Shown: positions 1-6,691, counted from the stretch's first letter. The stretch: 13,071 nt of DNA from Pseudomonas sp. (GCA_003488145.1 DNMQ01000465.1:1-13071); one strand, 5' to 3'. Made by a program: numbers and translations. The notes: generated by a model from the sequence alone, not told the origin.

Positions 1-17
1 TCTCTCCGTCCGCACCA
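1..17 (+). tRNA. 3' end of a tRNA, probably tRNA-Leu (truncated by window edge)
   Basis: The first 17 bases have the layout of a tRNA 3' end: the 3' half of a T-stem (CTCTC), a 7-base acceptor strand (CGTCCGC, 7-13), discriminator A14 and an encoded CCA (15-17). The acceptor strand would pair with GCGGACG, a usual 5' end for Pseudomonas tRNA-Leu. The terminator at 60-85 follows at the right distance for a tRNA operon end. The anticodon lies outside the window, so the Leu assignment is a guess; that it is a tRNA is fairly likely. Confidence 0.6.
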
Positions 18-59
18 TCTCATGATTTCGAAGCTTTGCAAGAAGAATCGAAAATCTCT

Positions 60-85
60 AAAAGCCCCGTAACAGGGGCTTTTTT
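60..85. terminator. Rho-independent terminator, bidirectional
   Basis: A 9-bp perfect stem AAAAGCCCC (60-68) / GGGGCTTTT (75-83) encloses a 6-base loop, and the T-run continues to position 85. On the + strand it ends the tRNA transcript. On the - strand the A-run becomes a T-run, so it can also end the leftward gene whose stop codon is at 159-161. Confidence 0.88.
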
Positions 86-158
86 GTGTCTGCTGTTGTA
101 ACACGTGAGGCTACGCACGATGCCTTGCAGCGCAGACGGCGGAGGTTGATGGTACTGA

Positions 159-1586
159 TCATCCTCGCCGCCACAGACGACTCAATCGATGCCATGCGGG
201 GCGTTGTAGCTCAGGTGGTTCAGGCCAGTGGGCCTTCTTGCTTTCGCATTGCACGATGCCGTTGGTACCGAGCCTCAGGCGCCAGCGCTGGGCCGATGGA
301 AAATGCTCACCGGGATTGGTATGCAACAGCAGCAGGTTGTAGTCGTGCTGCTTCTCGATGGGGTGGGCTTGAACTGAACCTTTGCTGCCATCGCTGGCGG
401 AATCATCTTCGTCGGCCGGGACAAACAATTTGTTGTGGCTCGCCTGGATCATCGCGCAAAGCTGTTCGCAATCCAGCGTGAGCCGCTCCCGAATCTCGTC
501 GTGTTCCAATGCTGCGTTGTCCAGACTCAGCAGCACGCGATAGCAGATGATCTGCCGCTCCTCGTTGGTGGCCCATTTGCCGGAGTGTTCCCGAACCAGG
601 GGCGGTAGATCCGCCAGCTTGCGGTAGTCGAGCCAGACCCGTTGCTGCGCGAGCAACTTGCGGGTGTAGGGCATGAACAGGCGAATCTTCCAGCGCGGCT
701 TGCCTTTGCGTAGTCTGCGGGTGATGGCGGTGATCATGTCGTCGCGCAGCAGATCACGGACGGCGTAGACCAGCGCTATCACAAGCAGAAGAGTGAGCGA
801 GAGTTTCTCGCTGGCGTCGCGCGCATTGAACAGGAAGTAGGTGAAGAGCGACATGATCAGCATCGTCGACGCCGCCTTGACCAGCTTGTGAGTGCCGGCG
901 CCCAACTGCGTAACCTTCGAACGCAGCAGTACTGGGTACTCCAGCAGCCGGTGATATAGAGCCATGCGGTTCCATATGCGTGTCGGGGTGCCGTGGAAGT
1001 CGCTCAGGTACTCGCGCTCCTTACGGTATCTGTGTTCCTGGTGCAGGAACTCCGCCACTGATTGCTTGAGTTCCTCGTCGAGGGCCGCGTAGCCCTCGAG
1101 GGTCATGCTTTCCAGCAAGAATTGCTCGGCATGCCACGAGAAATAGATGTCCATCTGGCGGAAGTAGCGCTGTTGGTTGCTCTGCTTCGGGCTGGACTTG
1201 CGCAGGCGTTGTGCGAAGTTCTGGCTGAGCCGCAGGGCGCGCGCTACGGGCTCTGCCACAGCTTCGGACGTGAGCATCTGCTGACGCAACCGCTCCATCG
1301 AAGCCTGGTACTGGAAGAACCAGGAGCCGTACATGATTTCGTAGTGCGGTGAGAGCAGCACGAAGGATTGGTCAGCCTTGCTGATGCGGTCCTTCGATGG
1401 CATGCCAAGCAGCCCGAAACTGTGCGTCAGGGTGGTAAAGAAAAACTGCTCTTCCGACAGGGTCCAGGCCGACAGGTTGCTCTCGTGCGGGGTGAACAGA
1501 TACAGCTCGATCTTGTGCCGTCCAGGCTGCTTCAGCGTGCGGGTCAGCTGCAGGCGGAAATCACCTTTGCGCTTGAGCGAAAACAC
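159..1586 (-). CDS. Hypothetical membrane protein, two predicted transmembrane helices
   Basis: A 475-residue protein that I do not recognise. The chosen start is a GTG at 1586-1584 preceded by a G-rich Shine-Dalgarno-like stretch (TTTGGGGG); no upstream ATG or GTG is available before an in-frame stop at about 1620, and the next internal Met is residue 62. The protein is basic and largely soluble, with two adjacent hydrophobic helices at about residues 234-253 and 262-279, separated by a short loop. This is the shape of a cytoplasmic protein anchored by a hairpin. No catalytic motif is evident. Residues 100-190 are rich in Gln, Arg and Glu and probably helical. The gene stands alone, reading towards the tRNA terminator and divergent from the fadR-type gene. 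The length and lack of in-frame stops make it a real gene; function is unknown. Confidence 0.8.
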   Translation of the reverse strand: MFSLKRKGDFRLQLTRTLKQPGRHKIELYLFTPHESNLSAWTLSEEQFFFTTLTHSFGLLGMPSKDRISKADQSFVLLSPHYEIMYGSWFFQYQASMERLRQQMLTSEAVAEPVARALRLSQNFAQRLRKSSPKQSNQQRYFRQMDIYFSWHAEQFLLESMTLEGYAALDEELKQSVAEFLHQEHRYRKEREYLSDFHGTPTRIWNRMALYHRLLEYPVLLRSKVTQLGAGTHKLVKAASTMLIMSLFTYFLFNARDASEKLSLTLLLVIALVYAVRDLLRDDMITAITRRLRKGKPRWKIRLFMPYTRKLLAQQRVWLDYRKLADLPPLVREHSGKWATNEERQIICYRVLLSLDNAALEHDEIRERLTLDCEQLCAMIQASHNKLFVPADEDDSASDGSKGSVQAHPIEKQHDYNLLLLHTNPGEHFPSAQRWRLRLGTNGIVQCESKKAHWPEPPELQRPAWHRLSRLWRRG

Positions 1587-1862
1587 GGAACCCCCAAATG
1601 ACAGTAAAACGCGGCCAGCTTACCAAGCTTTGCTAGCAGGGACGCGAGGCTGGCTTCTGCCTGAGGATGGTTCTGTCGGGAAGCCTTGCGCATAGCCCCT
1701 TTTGCCGGTCCCTGGGAATGCAACAACGCGAGGGTAACTGCTCGCCACATTCGCAAGTCTGCTAGTCACCACAGCGCGCTCGCTGCACTACGGGCAACAC
1801 GCTCGTCTGCCGCGGCTCACAGCAGCAGTCGAGCTACCTGCGGCTGACAGCGAAATGATCGA

Positions 1863-1893
1863 TTGAAACATCTAATTGTGTACCGGATTAAAT
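1863..1893 (+). promoter_or_regulatory. Possible sigma-70 promoter of the fadR-type/tauE unit
   Basis: A TTGAAA hexamer (1863-1868) is followed after a 19-base gap by TTAAAT (1888-1893); shifting the -10 to GATTAA (1886-1891) gives the canonical 17-base gap. The stretch is clearly richer in A+T than its surroundings and ends just where the 13-bp inverted repeat begins. The fit to consensus is moderate, so the exact hexamers are uncertain. Confidence 0.35.
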
Positions 1894-1923
1894 TCATCCT
1901 ATGATTGAAACATAGGATGAATT
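1891..1923. promoter_or_regulatory. 13-bp perfect inverted repeat, likely operator
   Basis: AATTCATCCTATG (1891-1903) and its exact reverse complement CATAGGATGAATT (1911-1923) flank a 7-base spacer (ATTGAAA). The right arm directly abuts the ribosome binding site GGAGG (1924-1928) of the GntR-type gene. A repeat this perfect between a promoter and the SD is what an autoregulatory operator looks like; in RNA it could instead form a hairpin that hides the SD. In addition, GATTGAAACAT occurs twice, at 1861-1871 and 1903-1913, exactly 42 bp (four helical turns) apart. Confidence 0.6.
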
Positions 1924-1936
1924 GGAGGATGATCAT

Positions 1937-2653
1937 ATGTCGCTGCAGTACACCTCGCGCTCGTCACTTGTAGAACGGGTAATTGAGCAAATGCGGTCGC
2001 AGATCAATGCTGGCGAATGGACGCCGGGTATGCGAATTCCTACCGAAAGCCAGCTCAGCAACTCTTTAGGTGTTGGCAGAAATACCGTCAGAGAGGCAGT
2101 GCGAGCGCTGGTTCATACCGGGGTGCTGGAGGTCCGCCAGGGTGCGGGGACGTTCGTGCTCTCCAGTCGAGACCCGTCTGGATTACTCCAGCGCCTAGAT
2201 CACGCCGCGCTGCATGACCAGCTCGAAGTCCGACGCGCGCTGGAGGTCGAAGCTGCGCGTCTGGCTGCGTCGCGGCGCACGGATGAGGACCTGCAAACGA
2301 TACGTGACGCTCTCGGAGCGCGAGGGACCTGGACCGATGACGCCTCACTTGAAGCGTTCGTCGAACGAGATGCCGATTTTCATCTGAGCATCGTCCGCGC
2401 CAGCCACAACGCCACGCTGCTGGAAATGTATCAGTTCTTCTGGGCGGGTCTGCAGAACACCATTGCCAAGACGGAGGGCGAGCAGCAGCTCCCGGAACCC
2501 ACCTATGCAGCACACGCAGCTGTCTATGACGCCATAGCCCGCGGTTGTCCCGAGCAGGCTGCCATAGCGGCCAGCGAGCTACTGACTCCGGCGCTCGAAA
2601 CGCTGGCCAGTACGCTGGGAACCGATTCTCGAAACGCGGGCACAAGGGAGTAG
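1937..2653 (+). CDS. FadR-subfamily GntR transcriptional regulator (FCD domain)
   Basis: A 238-residue DNA-binding regulator. The ATG at 1937 is preceded by GGAGG (1924-1928) with an 8-base gap, so it is preferred over an in-frame TTG at 1922. Residues 10-75 form the GntR winged helix-turn-helix, seen in the family signature 'RIPTESQLSNSLGVGRNTVR' followed by an A-V-R-A-L helix and the wing 'VRQGAGTFV'. Residues 90-225 form an all-helical FCD ligand domain with the 'RDADFHLSIVRASHN' segment and a later His in 'YAAHAAVYDAI', which match metal or ligand-binding positions of the family. The usual late His in the last helix appears to be missing. The tauE-like gene starts 7 bases downstream, so this regulator probably controls itself and the exporter in response to a small acid, through the inverted repeat upstream. 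The ligand is unknown. Confidence 0.88.
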   Translation: MSLQYTSRSSLVERVIEQMRSQINAGEWTPGMRIPTESQLSNSLGVGRNTVREAVRALVHTGVLEVRQGAGTFVLSSRDPSGLLQRLDHAALHDQLEVRRALEVEAARLAASRRTDEDLQTIRDALGARGTWTDDASLEAFVERDADFHLSIVRASHNATLLEMYQFFWAGLQNTIAKTEGEQQLPEPTYAAHAAVYDAIARGCPEQAAIAASELLTPALETLASTLGTDSRNAGTRE

Positions 2654-2660
2654 AACTTTC

Positions 2661-3422
2661 ATGGATCACTCGATCACGACGTGGGCAATTCTGCTGGTTG
2701 CCGCTTTTCTTGGCGGCGGGCTGAACGCCATTGCCGGTGGCGGTAGTTTTTTCACGTTCCCGGCATTGGTTTATGCCGGCGTGCCTGCTGTGGTGGCCAA
2801 TGCCTCAGGCACGCTCGCGCTTCTACCTGGCTATTTTGCAAGTACCTGGGGCTATCGAGAGGACCTGCGCCCGCCAGCAACGCTGTCGATGGGGACGCTC
2901 GTTGCCATCAGCCTCGGCGGCGGTGCAGTAGGGGCGGGGTTGCTGCTGACCACGCCCGATGACGTATTCCGTGCGATCGTGCCTTGGCTATTGCTTATCG
3001 CGACGCTGCTGTTCGCCGTCGGGCCCTGGTTATTGCGCAGGTTCAAGCGCGATTCGACCGAAAATGAGGCGAATGCACTGGTGCAGGGTTTCACTCTGGC
3101 TGTTGTCAGCGTATACGGCGGCTACTTCAATGGCGGTCTGGGCATCGTGCTACTCGCTGCATTCAGCTTGCTCGGCCATCGAGACATCAACTCGATGCAG
3201 GGGCTCAAGAATCTGGTTTCGTCTGTACTGACCGCGATCGCCGTGTCTGTATATGCATTCGGCGGTGCGATCCTGTGGCGCGAAGCGCTGGTGATGATGC
3301 TGGCGGCGACTGTCGGCGGCTATGTCATGGCACGCGTCGGTCGCCGGCTCCCTTCGAGCTTCGTTCGGGCGGTCGTGATCATCACCGGATCTGTCATGAC
3401 AGTGCTCTTTTTCCGGAGTTGA
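2661..3422 (+). CDS. TauE/SafE (TSUP) family membrane exporter
   Basis: A 253-residue inner-membrane protein of the TauE/SafE (DUF81, TSUP) family, which exports organic or sulfur-containing anions such as sulfite or sulfoacetate. It starts at ATG 2661 with AAGGGAG (2644-2650) as SD, 7 bases after the regulator stops, so the two genes form one transcription unit. About eight hydrophobic segments can be counted. The N-terminal repeat has the family glycine pattern 'GGGLNAIAGGGSFFTFPAL' and the second half repeats it in 'VYGGYFNGGLGIVLLAAF'. The length is typical for the family. The substrate cannot be read from sequence; the FadR-type regulator next door suggests a carboxylate or sulfonate-related compound, but this is inference. 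Confidence 0.88.
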   Translation: MDHSITTWAILLVAAFLGGGLNAIAGGGSFFTFPALVYAGVPAVVANASGTLALLPGYFASTWGYREDLRPPATLSMGTLVAISLGGGAVGAGLLLTTPDDVFRAIVPWLLLIATLLFAVGPWLLRRFKRDSTENEANALVQGFTLAVVSVYGGYFNGGLGIVLLAAFSLLGHRDINSMQGLKNLVSSVLTAIAVSVYAFGGAILWREALVMMLAATVGGYVMARVGRRLPSSFVRAVVIITGSVMTVLFFRS

Positions 3423-3613
3423 AGCAGATGATGGCGTGTGGGCGGGTCGTTCTCGCCTTCGACCGTCGTGAGGGCTGGACGTACCTGTCTTTGCCCACGA
3501 AGCACGAAATGGCACTGCATTGAGCTGATGCGCGATCAATGCAGGGCTACATGATGTCGCCAGGGACAAGACGCGGGGTGGGGCTCCGCCAACGGGTCAG
3601 AAGTCCGAAGCTG

Positions 3614-4039
3614 TCAGCTCAGAACCAGGCGGACGTCGATGTTCCCGCGAGTTGCATTGGAGTACGGGCAAACCTGATGTGCAGCGTCGATCAGGCTTTG
3701 GGCCAGCTCCCGGTCAAGACCTGGCAGGCTGATCTGCAGCTCGACATCGAGGCCGAACCCGCCAGGGATCTGGCCGATACCGACGTTGGCGGTAACCGCG
3801 GTGTCGGCCGGCAACGTTTGCTTCTGCTGGCCAGCGACGAACTTCAGGGCGCCAATGAAGCACGCCGAATACCCGGCCGCAAACAGCTGTTCCGGGTTCG
3901 TTGCGTCGCCTCCCTGACCGCCCAGCTCGCGAGGAGTGCTCAACTTGACGTCAAGGTTGCTGTCCGACGAAACGGCTCGCCCATCGCGCCCTCCGGTTGC
4001 CGCAACGGTTGCTATGTAGAGAGGCTGAATGGGTTGCAT
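3614..4039 (-). CDS. ohr: Organic hydroperoxide resistance protein Ohr
   Basis: A 141-residue thiol peroxidase of the Ohr/OsmC family, which reduces organic hydroperoxides to alcohols in the cytoplasm using a lipoylated or dithiol partner. The ATG at 4039-4037 is preceded by AAGGAG and gives the normal family length; a longer reading from 4084 lacks an SD. Key residues are all present: the reactive Cys60 in 'AAGYSACF', the resolving Cys124 in '[12 protein letters not shown]', the conserved Arg in 'GGRDGRA' (about residue 18) and Glu50 in 'TNPEQLF'. It lies downstream of ohrR on the same strand, but the 152-bp gap holds its own promoter with OhrR-type sites. Identification is secure. Confidence 0.95.
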   Translation of the reverse strand: MQPIQPLYIATVAATGGRDGRAVSSDSNLDVKLSTPRELGGQGGDATNPEQLFAAGYSACFIGALKFVAGQQKQTLPADTAVTANVGIGQIPGGFGLDVELQISLPGLDRELAQSLIDAAHQVCPYSNATRGNIDVRLVLS

Positions 4040-4069
4040 GATTTTCTCCTTAGCGTAATGGAATTTATT

Positions 4070-4124
4070 TTGCGCGCTAACCAAATGCCGTGAGGAAGGT
4101 AGTCAGGATTTACTTTGCGCGCAA
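4070..4124 (-). promoter_or_regulatory. ohr promoter with two OhrR-type operator motifs
   Basis: Read leftward, TTGCGC (4124-4119) serves as -35, followed after 17 bases by TACCTT (4101-4096) as -10, giving an RNA start near 4089 and a leader of about 50 bases. The -35 is embedded in the perfect palindrome TTGCGCGCAA (4115-4124). A second near-copy, TTGCGCGCTAA on the + strand (4070-4080), lies 45 bp away, just past the predicted start. Two such sites bracketing the core promoter fit repression by OhrR. The motif assignment to OhrR is inference from context and from a third copy before ohrR. Confidence 0.55.
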
Positions 4125-4191
4125 GGTTTTTCGCCATTCGGCCATTCCGCCGCTGGCACAGCAGCGAGCATCGTCGGGCCGCTAGGAGGGA

Positions 4192-4641
4192 TTAGGCGAG
4201 TTTTTGCAGTGCGGTGCGCAGGGCGATGATTTGCGTCTTTAGCGCTGCCACCGTTTCCGCGGTCTGCCCGCTGGCGCTGAGGATACTGGCCGGAAAGCAT
4301 TCGGCTTCAGCCTGTAATGCTCGACCCTGCTCGGTCAGGCGCAGTTCCACTACCCGTTCGTCGTCGCTGCGGCGAGTGCGAGTGATGAAGCCTTCAGCCT
4401 CAAGCCGTTTCAGTAGCGGTGTGAGCGAGCCCGGATCGGTCAGCAGGCGCGCGCTGATGTCACCTACGGTGATGCCATCGCCTTCCCATAACACCAACAT
4501 CGCCAGGTACTGCGGATAGGTTAGGCCGATCCGTCGAAGCATCGGCTTGTAGACCTTGGTCATCAGCAACGAGGTCGAATGCAAAGCGAAGCAGAGTTGG
4601 TTGTCCAGCTGCAGGGCCGGACAGGAGCAGGGCTTGGTCAT
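4192..4641 (-). CDS. ohrR: OhrR, MarR-family organic hydroperoxide sensor-repressor
   Basis: A 149-residue winged-helix repressor. The start at ATG 4641-4639 gives normal family length. ATG 4668 and GTG 4713 are in frame but lack an SD, and the predicted promoter -10 (4675-4670) abuts the ATG at 4668, which favours 4641 and a weak or absent SD. The peroxide-sensing Cys17 lies in 'QLDNQLCFALHSTSLLMTK'. Tyr31 and Tyr42 sit at the spacing of Tyr36 and Tyr47 of Xanthomonas OhrR relative to its Cys22. The DNA-binding region is 'VGDISARLLTDPGSLTPLLKRLE' (about 59-81, residues broken here only by reading), followed by the wing 'RTRRSDDERVV'. Cys115 could be the resolving cysteine; two more cysteines at 5 and 7 are extra. 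It presumably represses ohr and itself and is relieved by organic peroxides. Confidence 0.9.
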   Translation of the reverse strand: MTKPCSCPALQLDNQLCFALHSTSLLMTKVYKPMLRRIGLTYPQYLAMLVLWEGDGITVGDISARLLTDPGSLTPLLKRLEAEGFITRTRRSDDERVVELRLTEQGRALQAEAECFPASILSASGQTAETVAALKTQIIALRTALQKLA

Positions 4642-4669
4642 GATCGGAATGGTCGGGAAAGGTGGCATA

Positions 4670-4700
4670 ACGTTATCGCCCAAACCTCTGGCGCGCAAAT
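4670..4700 (-). promoter_or_regulatory. ohrR promoter with OhrR-type motif
   Basis: Leftward TTGCGC (4698-4693), a 17-base gap, and TAACGT (4675-4670) repeat the architecture of the ohr promoter. The -35 lies in ATTTGCGCGC (4700-4691), which matches one arm and the core of TTGCGCGCAA. This supports autoregulation. It also places the RNA start near 4660, downstream of the alternative ATG at 4668. Confidence 0.45.
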
Positions 4701-5056
4701 GTAGCGAAATCACGTCTGTTAGCCGTAATAGCAGAGCTGTAGGAGCGCCTCTTTCAAAACGAGCTCATTTCGCCTTAAAGAGAGAGAAGCGGGAGCTTAT
4801 AAATAGCGGCTCATTTTCAATGAAATTAGATTAGCGGTTACGTGCGTATTGTTCTTGTCGCGCAATTGAACACCTACAGAAAAGTTTTTGATACTTAAGC
4901 GGGCGTTCGGTTGGATATGGACTAGCGCTATCCCATTAAAAATGGCTGACGATTGTAGCCCGGTATCTATCCGTCTGCTCTCTTTATCGACGGTAGAGGA
5001 CGACCTCTGACCGCCTGTCGGCAGCCTCGTCGCCAAGACTCAAGCACATTCCAATG

Positions 5057-5150
5057 CTGGTATTAATTCCGCGCCGTATGCGCTGGCTGCCATGCCTGCG
5101 CCAGGCTTGACTCGAATCAATTCTTTCCCTATCTGGGATTAATACCAGAT
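5057..5150. repeat. Inverted pair of a 14-bp GGRATTAATACCAG motif
   Basis: GGAATTAATACCAG on the - strand (5070-5057) and GGGATTAATACCAG on the + strand (5135-5148) match at 13 of 14 positions. The right copy is itself part of a palindrome, ATCTGG-N8-CCAGAT (5131-5150). The ANR/DNR-type box lies between the two copies. They could be sites for a second regulator of the nirK operon, or the two ends of a small imperfect repeat. Confidence 0.5.
5107..5120 (+). promoter_or_regulatory. ANR/DNR (FNR-type) box upstream of nirK
   Basis: TTGACTCGAATCAA matches the FNR-family consensus TTGAT-N4-ATCAA at 9 of 10 fixed positions (C for T at position 5). With the box centred at -41.5 the RNA start would be near 5155, and TAATAC (5140-5145) could be the -10. 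The leader would then be about 125 bases long. In pseudomonads denitrification operons are switched on by ANR (low oxygen) and DNR (NO), so this site fits its gene. Which of the two binds cannot be told from sequence. Confidence 0.6.
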
Positions 5151-5279
5151 CAATTATTCTGCGCTTTTAATAAGCTTCTTTTGAATTGATAGGGTGCGCC
5201 GCAACTTTTTACTCCGACGGATAGTTTTCTCGTGACTAAACTGATGGTCGAGATCAACTCGATGTTAAGAGGGCCAGGC

Positions 5280-6659
5280 ATGCGCCATTGTTCTAGAGTT
5301 CTGCTGCTCGTGTTACTGGTTTTACCAAGTGTCCTTTGGGCGCAAGCGAAATCCAGTAGCGATGTAAGTTACCGCCCAGATGTCACGATTACACTTAGGA
5401 CCGACATCGCAGATGGAAAACTCGTCTATGTCAGTGAGTCCGGCCCGACGCGTGGCGAAGTGAATCCCGAATTGCGGGTGCCCGAAGGTGCGGTGGTTCA
5501 GATCAATCTGATCAATGGCGACGGCGCAGTGCATGATATCGCCATACCTGAATTCGACGCTGCGTCCAGCGAAATTTCCGGCAAGGGCGCGGCGACCGGA
5601 ATCGTGTTTCGTGCGACCAAAAGCGGGACGTTCGAGTACTACTGCACACTGCCTGGCCACAAGGCTGCGGGAATGGTCGGCAAGCTGATTGTGGGCGATG
5701 GACCGGCGGCGGTCGTCGAACAAGGCAAGGATTTGTCCAAGGATCCGATGCAGGTAGGTGAGCCGGTTGGTGACCGTGAACCGAAGAGCATCATCCTTGA
5801 CCTTCGCACGACCGAGGAGGAGGGCCGCCTCGCCGACGGGAGTACCTACAAATTCTGGACGTTCGACGGCACGGTGCCCGGCCCCATGGTGCGGATACGC
5901 GAGGGCGATACCGTCACCCTTAATCTCAGTAACGAGCCTGACAGCGCCCATATCCATTCCATTGATCTGCACGCCGTGACCGGCCCGGGTGGTGGTGCGG
6001 CGGTTACTCAGGTGGCACCGGGGCAAACACGCTCCTTCACCTTCAAGGCATTGCAGCCAGGGCTATACGTCTATCACTGCGCTACGCCGATGGTTGCTCA
6101 GCACATCAGTAACGGCATGTACGGACTGATTCTGGTCGAGCCGGAGGGTGGACTGCCGAAGGTCGATCACGAGTTCTATGTAATGCAGGGTGAGCTGTAC
6201 ACCGCCAGCCCCAGGGGCGCGCGCGGTCTGCATGAGTTCTCGCTGGACATGCTGCTGGGTGAAACGCCGCAACACATGATGTTCAACGGCGCGACCGATG
6301 CGCTGACCAAGACTCACAAGATGGAAGTCAACGCAGGCGACAGCGTGCGCATCTTCTTCGGAGTCGGTGGCCCCAACCTGATCTCCAGCTTTCATGTGAT
6401 CGGTGAAATCTTCGACAAGGTCTTCGACCAGGCTTCGCTGACCAGTCCGCCGCTGACGGATGTGCAGACGACCCTCGTGCCTGCCGGCGGAGCGACCATG
6501 GTCGAGTTCGTCGCAGATTACCCGGGCAGATACATCCTCGTTGATCACGCCCTGTCGCGCGCCGAGAAAGGCCTGAGCGGTGTGTTGACAGTGAAGGGCG
6601 ACGCGGATTCCTCGATCTTCTCCAGCCCCGAACCGATCGATCCGCACTCCGGGCACTGA
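5280..6659 (+). CDS. nirK: Copper nitrite reductase NirK with N-terminal cupredoxin domain
   Basis: A 459-residue periplasmic enzyme that reduces nitrite to NO. ATG 5280 is chosen because AAGAGGG (5267-5273) lies 6 bases before it and a signal peptide follows at once (about 1-23, ending 'LWAQA'); in-frame GTG 5232 and ATGs 5244 and 5262 would bury that signal. Residues 25-140 form an extra cupredoxin domain with a full type 1 copper set: His85, Cys122, His127, Met132. The NirK core follows (about 165-445): type 1 ligands His226, Cys267, His275, Met280; type 2 ligands His231, His266, His423; catalytic Asp229 and His372. The short Cys-to-His loop (CATPMVAQH) resembles class II NirK. Ordinary NirK is about 360-380 residues, so this one is longer by one domain, as known for Hyphomicrobium denitrificans. 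The extra copper may serve as a built-in electron entry site. First gene of the nirK-nor operon. Confidence 0.95.
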   Translation: MRHCSRVLLLVLLVLPSVLWAQAKSSSDVSYRPDVTITLRTDIADGKLVYVSESGPTRGEVNPELRVPEGAVVQINLINGDGAVHDIAIPEFDAASSEISGKGAATGIVFRATKSGTFEYYCTLPGHKAAGMVGKLIVGDGPAAVVEQGKDLSKDPMQVGEPVGDREPKSIILDLRTTEEEGRLADGSTYKFWTFDGTVPGPMVRIREGDTVTLNLSNEPDSAHIHSIDLHAVTGPGGGAAVTQVAPGQTRSFTFKALQPGLYVYHCATPMVAQHISNGMYGLILVEPEGGLPKVDHEFYVMQGELYTASPRGARGLHEFSLDMLLGETPQHMMFNGATDALTKTHKMEVNAGDSVRIFFGVGGPNLISSFHVIGEIFDKVFDQASLTSPPLTDVQTTLVPAGGATMVEFVADYPGRYILVDHALSRAEKGLSGVLTVKGDADSSIFSSPEPIDPHSGH

Positions 6660-6677
6660 GCGCGGTTTGCTTATACG

Positions 6678-6691
6678 GCAGCTAACGCTGC
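6678..6691 (+). other. Small hairpin between nirK and the 41-residue gene
   Basis: GCAGC (6678-6682) and GCTGC (6687-6691) form a 5-bp stem with a TAAC loop in the 44-base gap after nirK, just before the SD AAGGAG (6693-6698). There is no T-run, so it is not a terminator; it might affect mRNA stability or access to the SD. Confidence 0.3.

Larger units (their letters stand above)
1587..1936. other. Gene-free divergent intergenic region (350 bp)
   Basis: This lies between the leftward membrane-protein gene and the rightward GntR-type regulator. The left two-thirds (about 1600-1850) has no convincing gene or repeat. The right end (1858-1923) is AT-rich and holds the promoter-like and operator-like elements of the regulator gene. 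I did not find a convincing promoter for the leftward gene. Confidence 0.6.
4714..5231. other. Gene-free AT-richer intergenic region upstream of nirK
   Basis: No open frame here looks like a real gene; a 79-codon leftward frame (4797-5036) has no SD and no recognisable domain. The base composition is visibly richer in A+T than that of the flanking genes. The right third holds an ANR/DNR-type box and an inverted 14-bp motif pair, annotated separately. The left part (about 4714-5050) shows nothing I can name. Confidence 0.6.

Noticed and set aside
86..481. Rightward 131-codon frame beginning GTG at the end of the terminator
   Set aside because: It lies mostly antisense to the 475-residue gene, starts inside the terminator T-run, has no SD, and the product has no recognisable domain.
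1544..1756. Leftward 70-codon frame overlapping the start of the 475-residue gene
   Set aside because: The TTG start and internal ATGs at 1750 and 1693 have no well-placed SD, the product resembles no family, and the end overlaps the downstream gene. A short leader peptide is possible but unsupported.
3428..3523. Possible 31-codon gene after the exporter
   Set aside because: No clear SD and no hydrophobic or conserved feature; probably chance. The convergent gap 3423-3613 also has a GC-rich hairpin (about 3441-3457) without a T-run, so no terminator is called.
4797..5036. Leftward 79-codon frame upstream of nirK
   Set aside because: No SD, no domain and low-complexity composition in an AT-richer spacer.
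5232..5279. Longer nirK start at GTG 5232 or ATGs 5244/5262
   Set aside because: ATG 5280 has a strong SD at 6-base spacing and is followed directly by a signal peptide; longer forms would put 16 extra residues in front of it.
5322..6026. Leftward 234-codon frame antisense to nirK, and similar long antisense frames across norC, norB and norQ
   Set aside because: These are shadow frames produced by GC-rich codon usage on the opposite strand of clearly functional genes.
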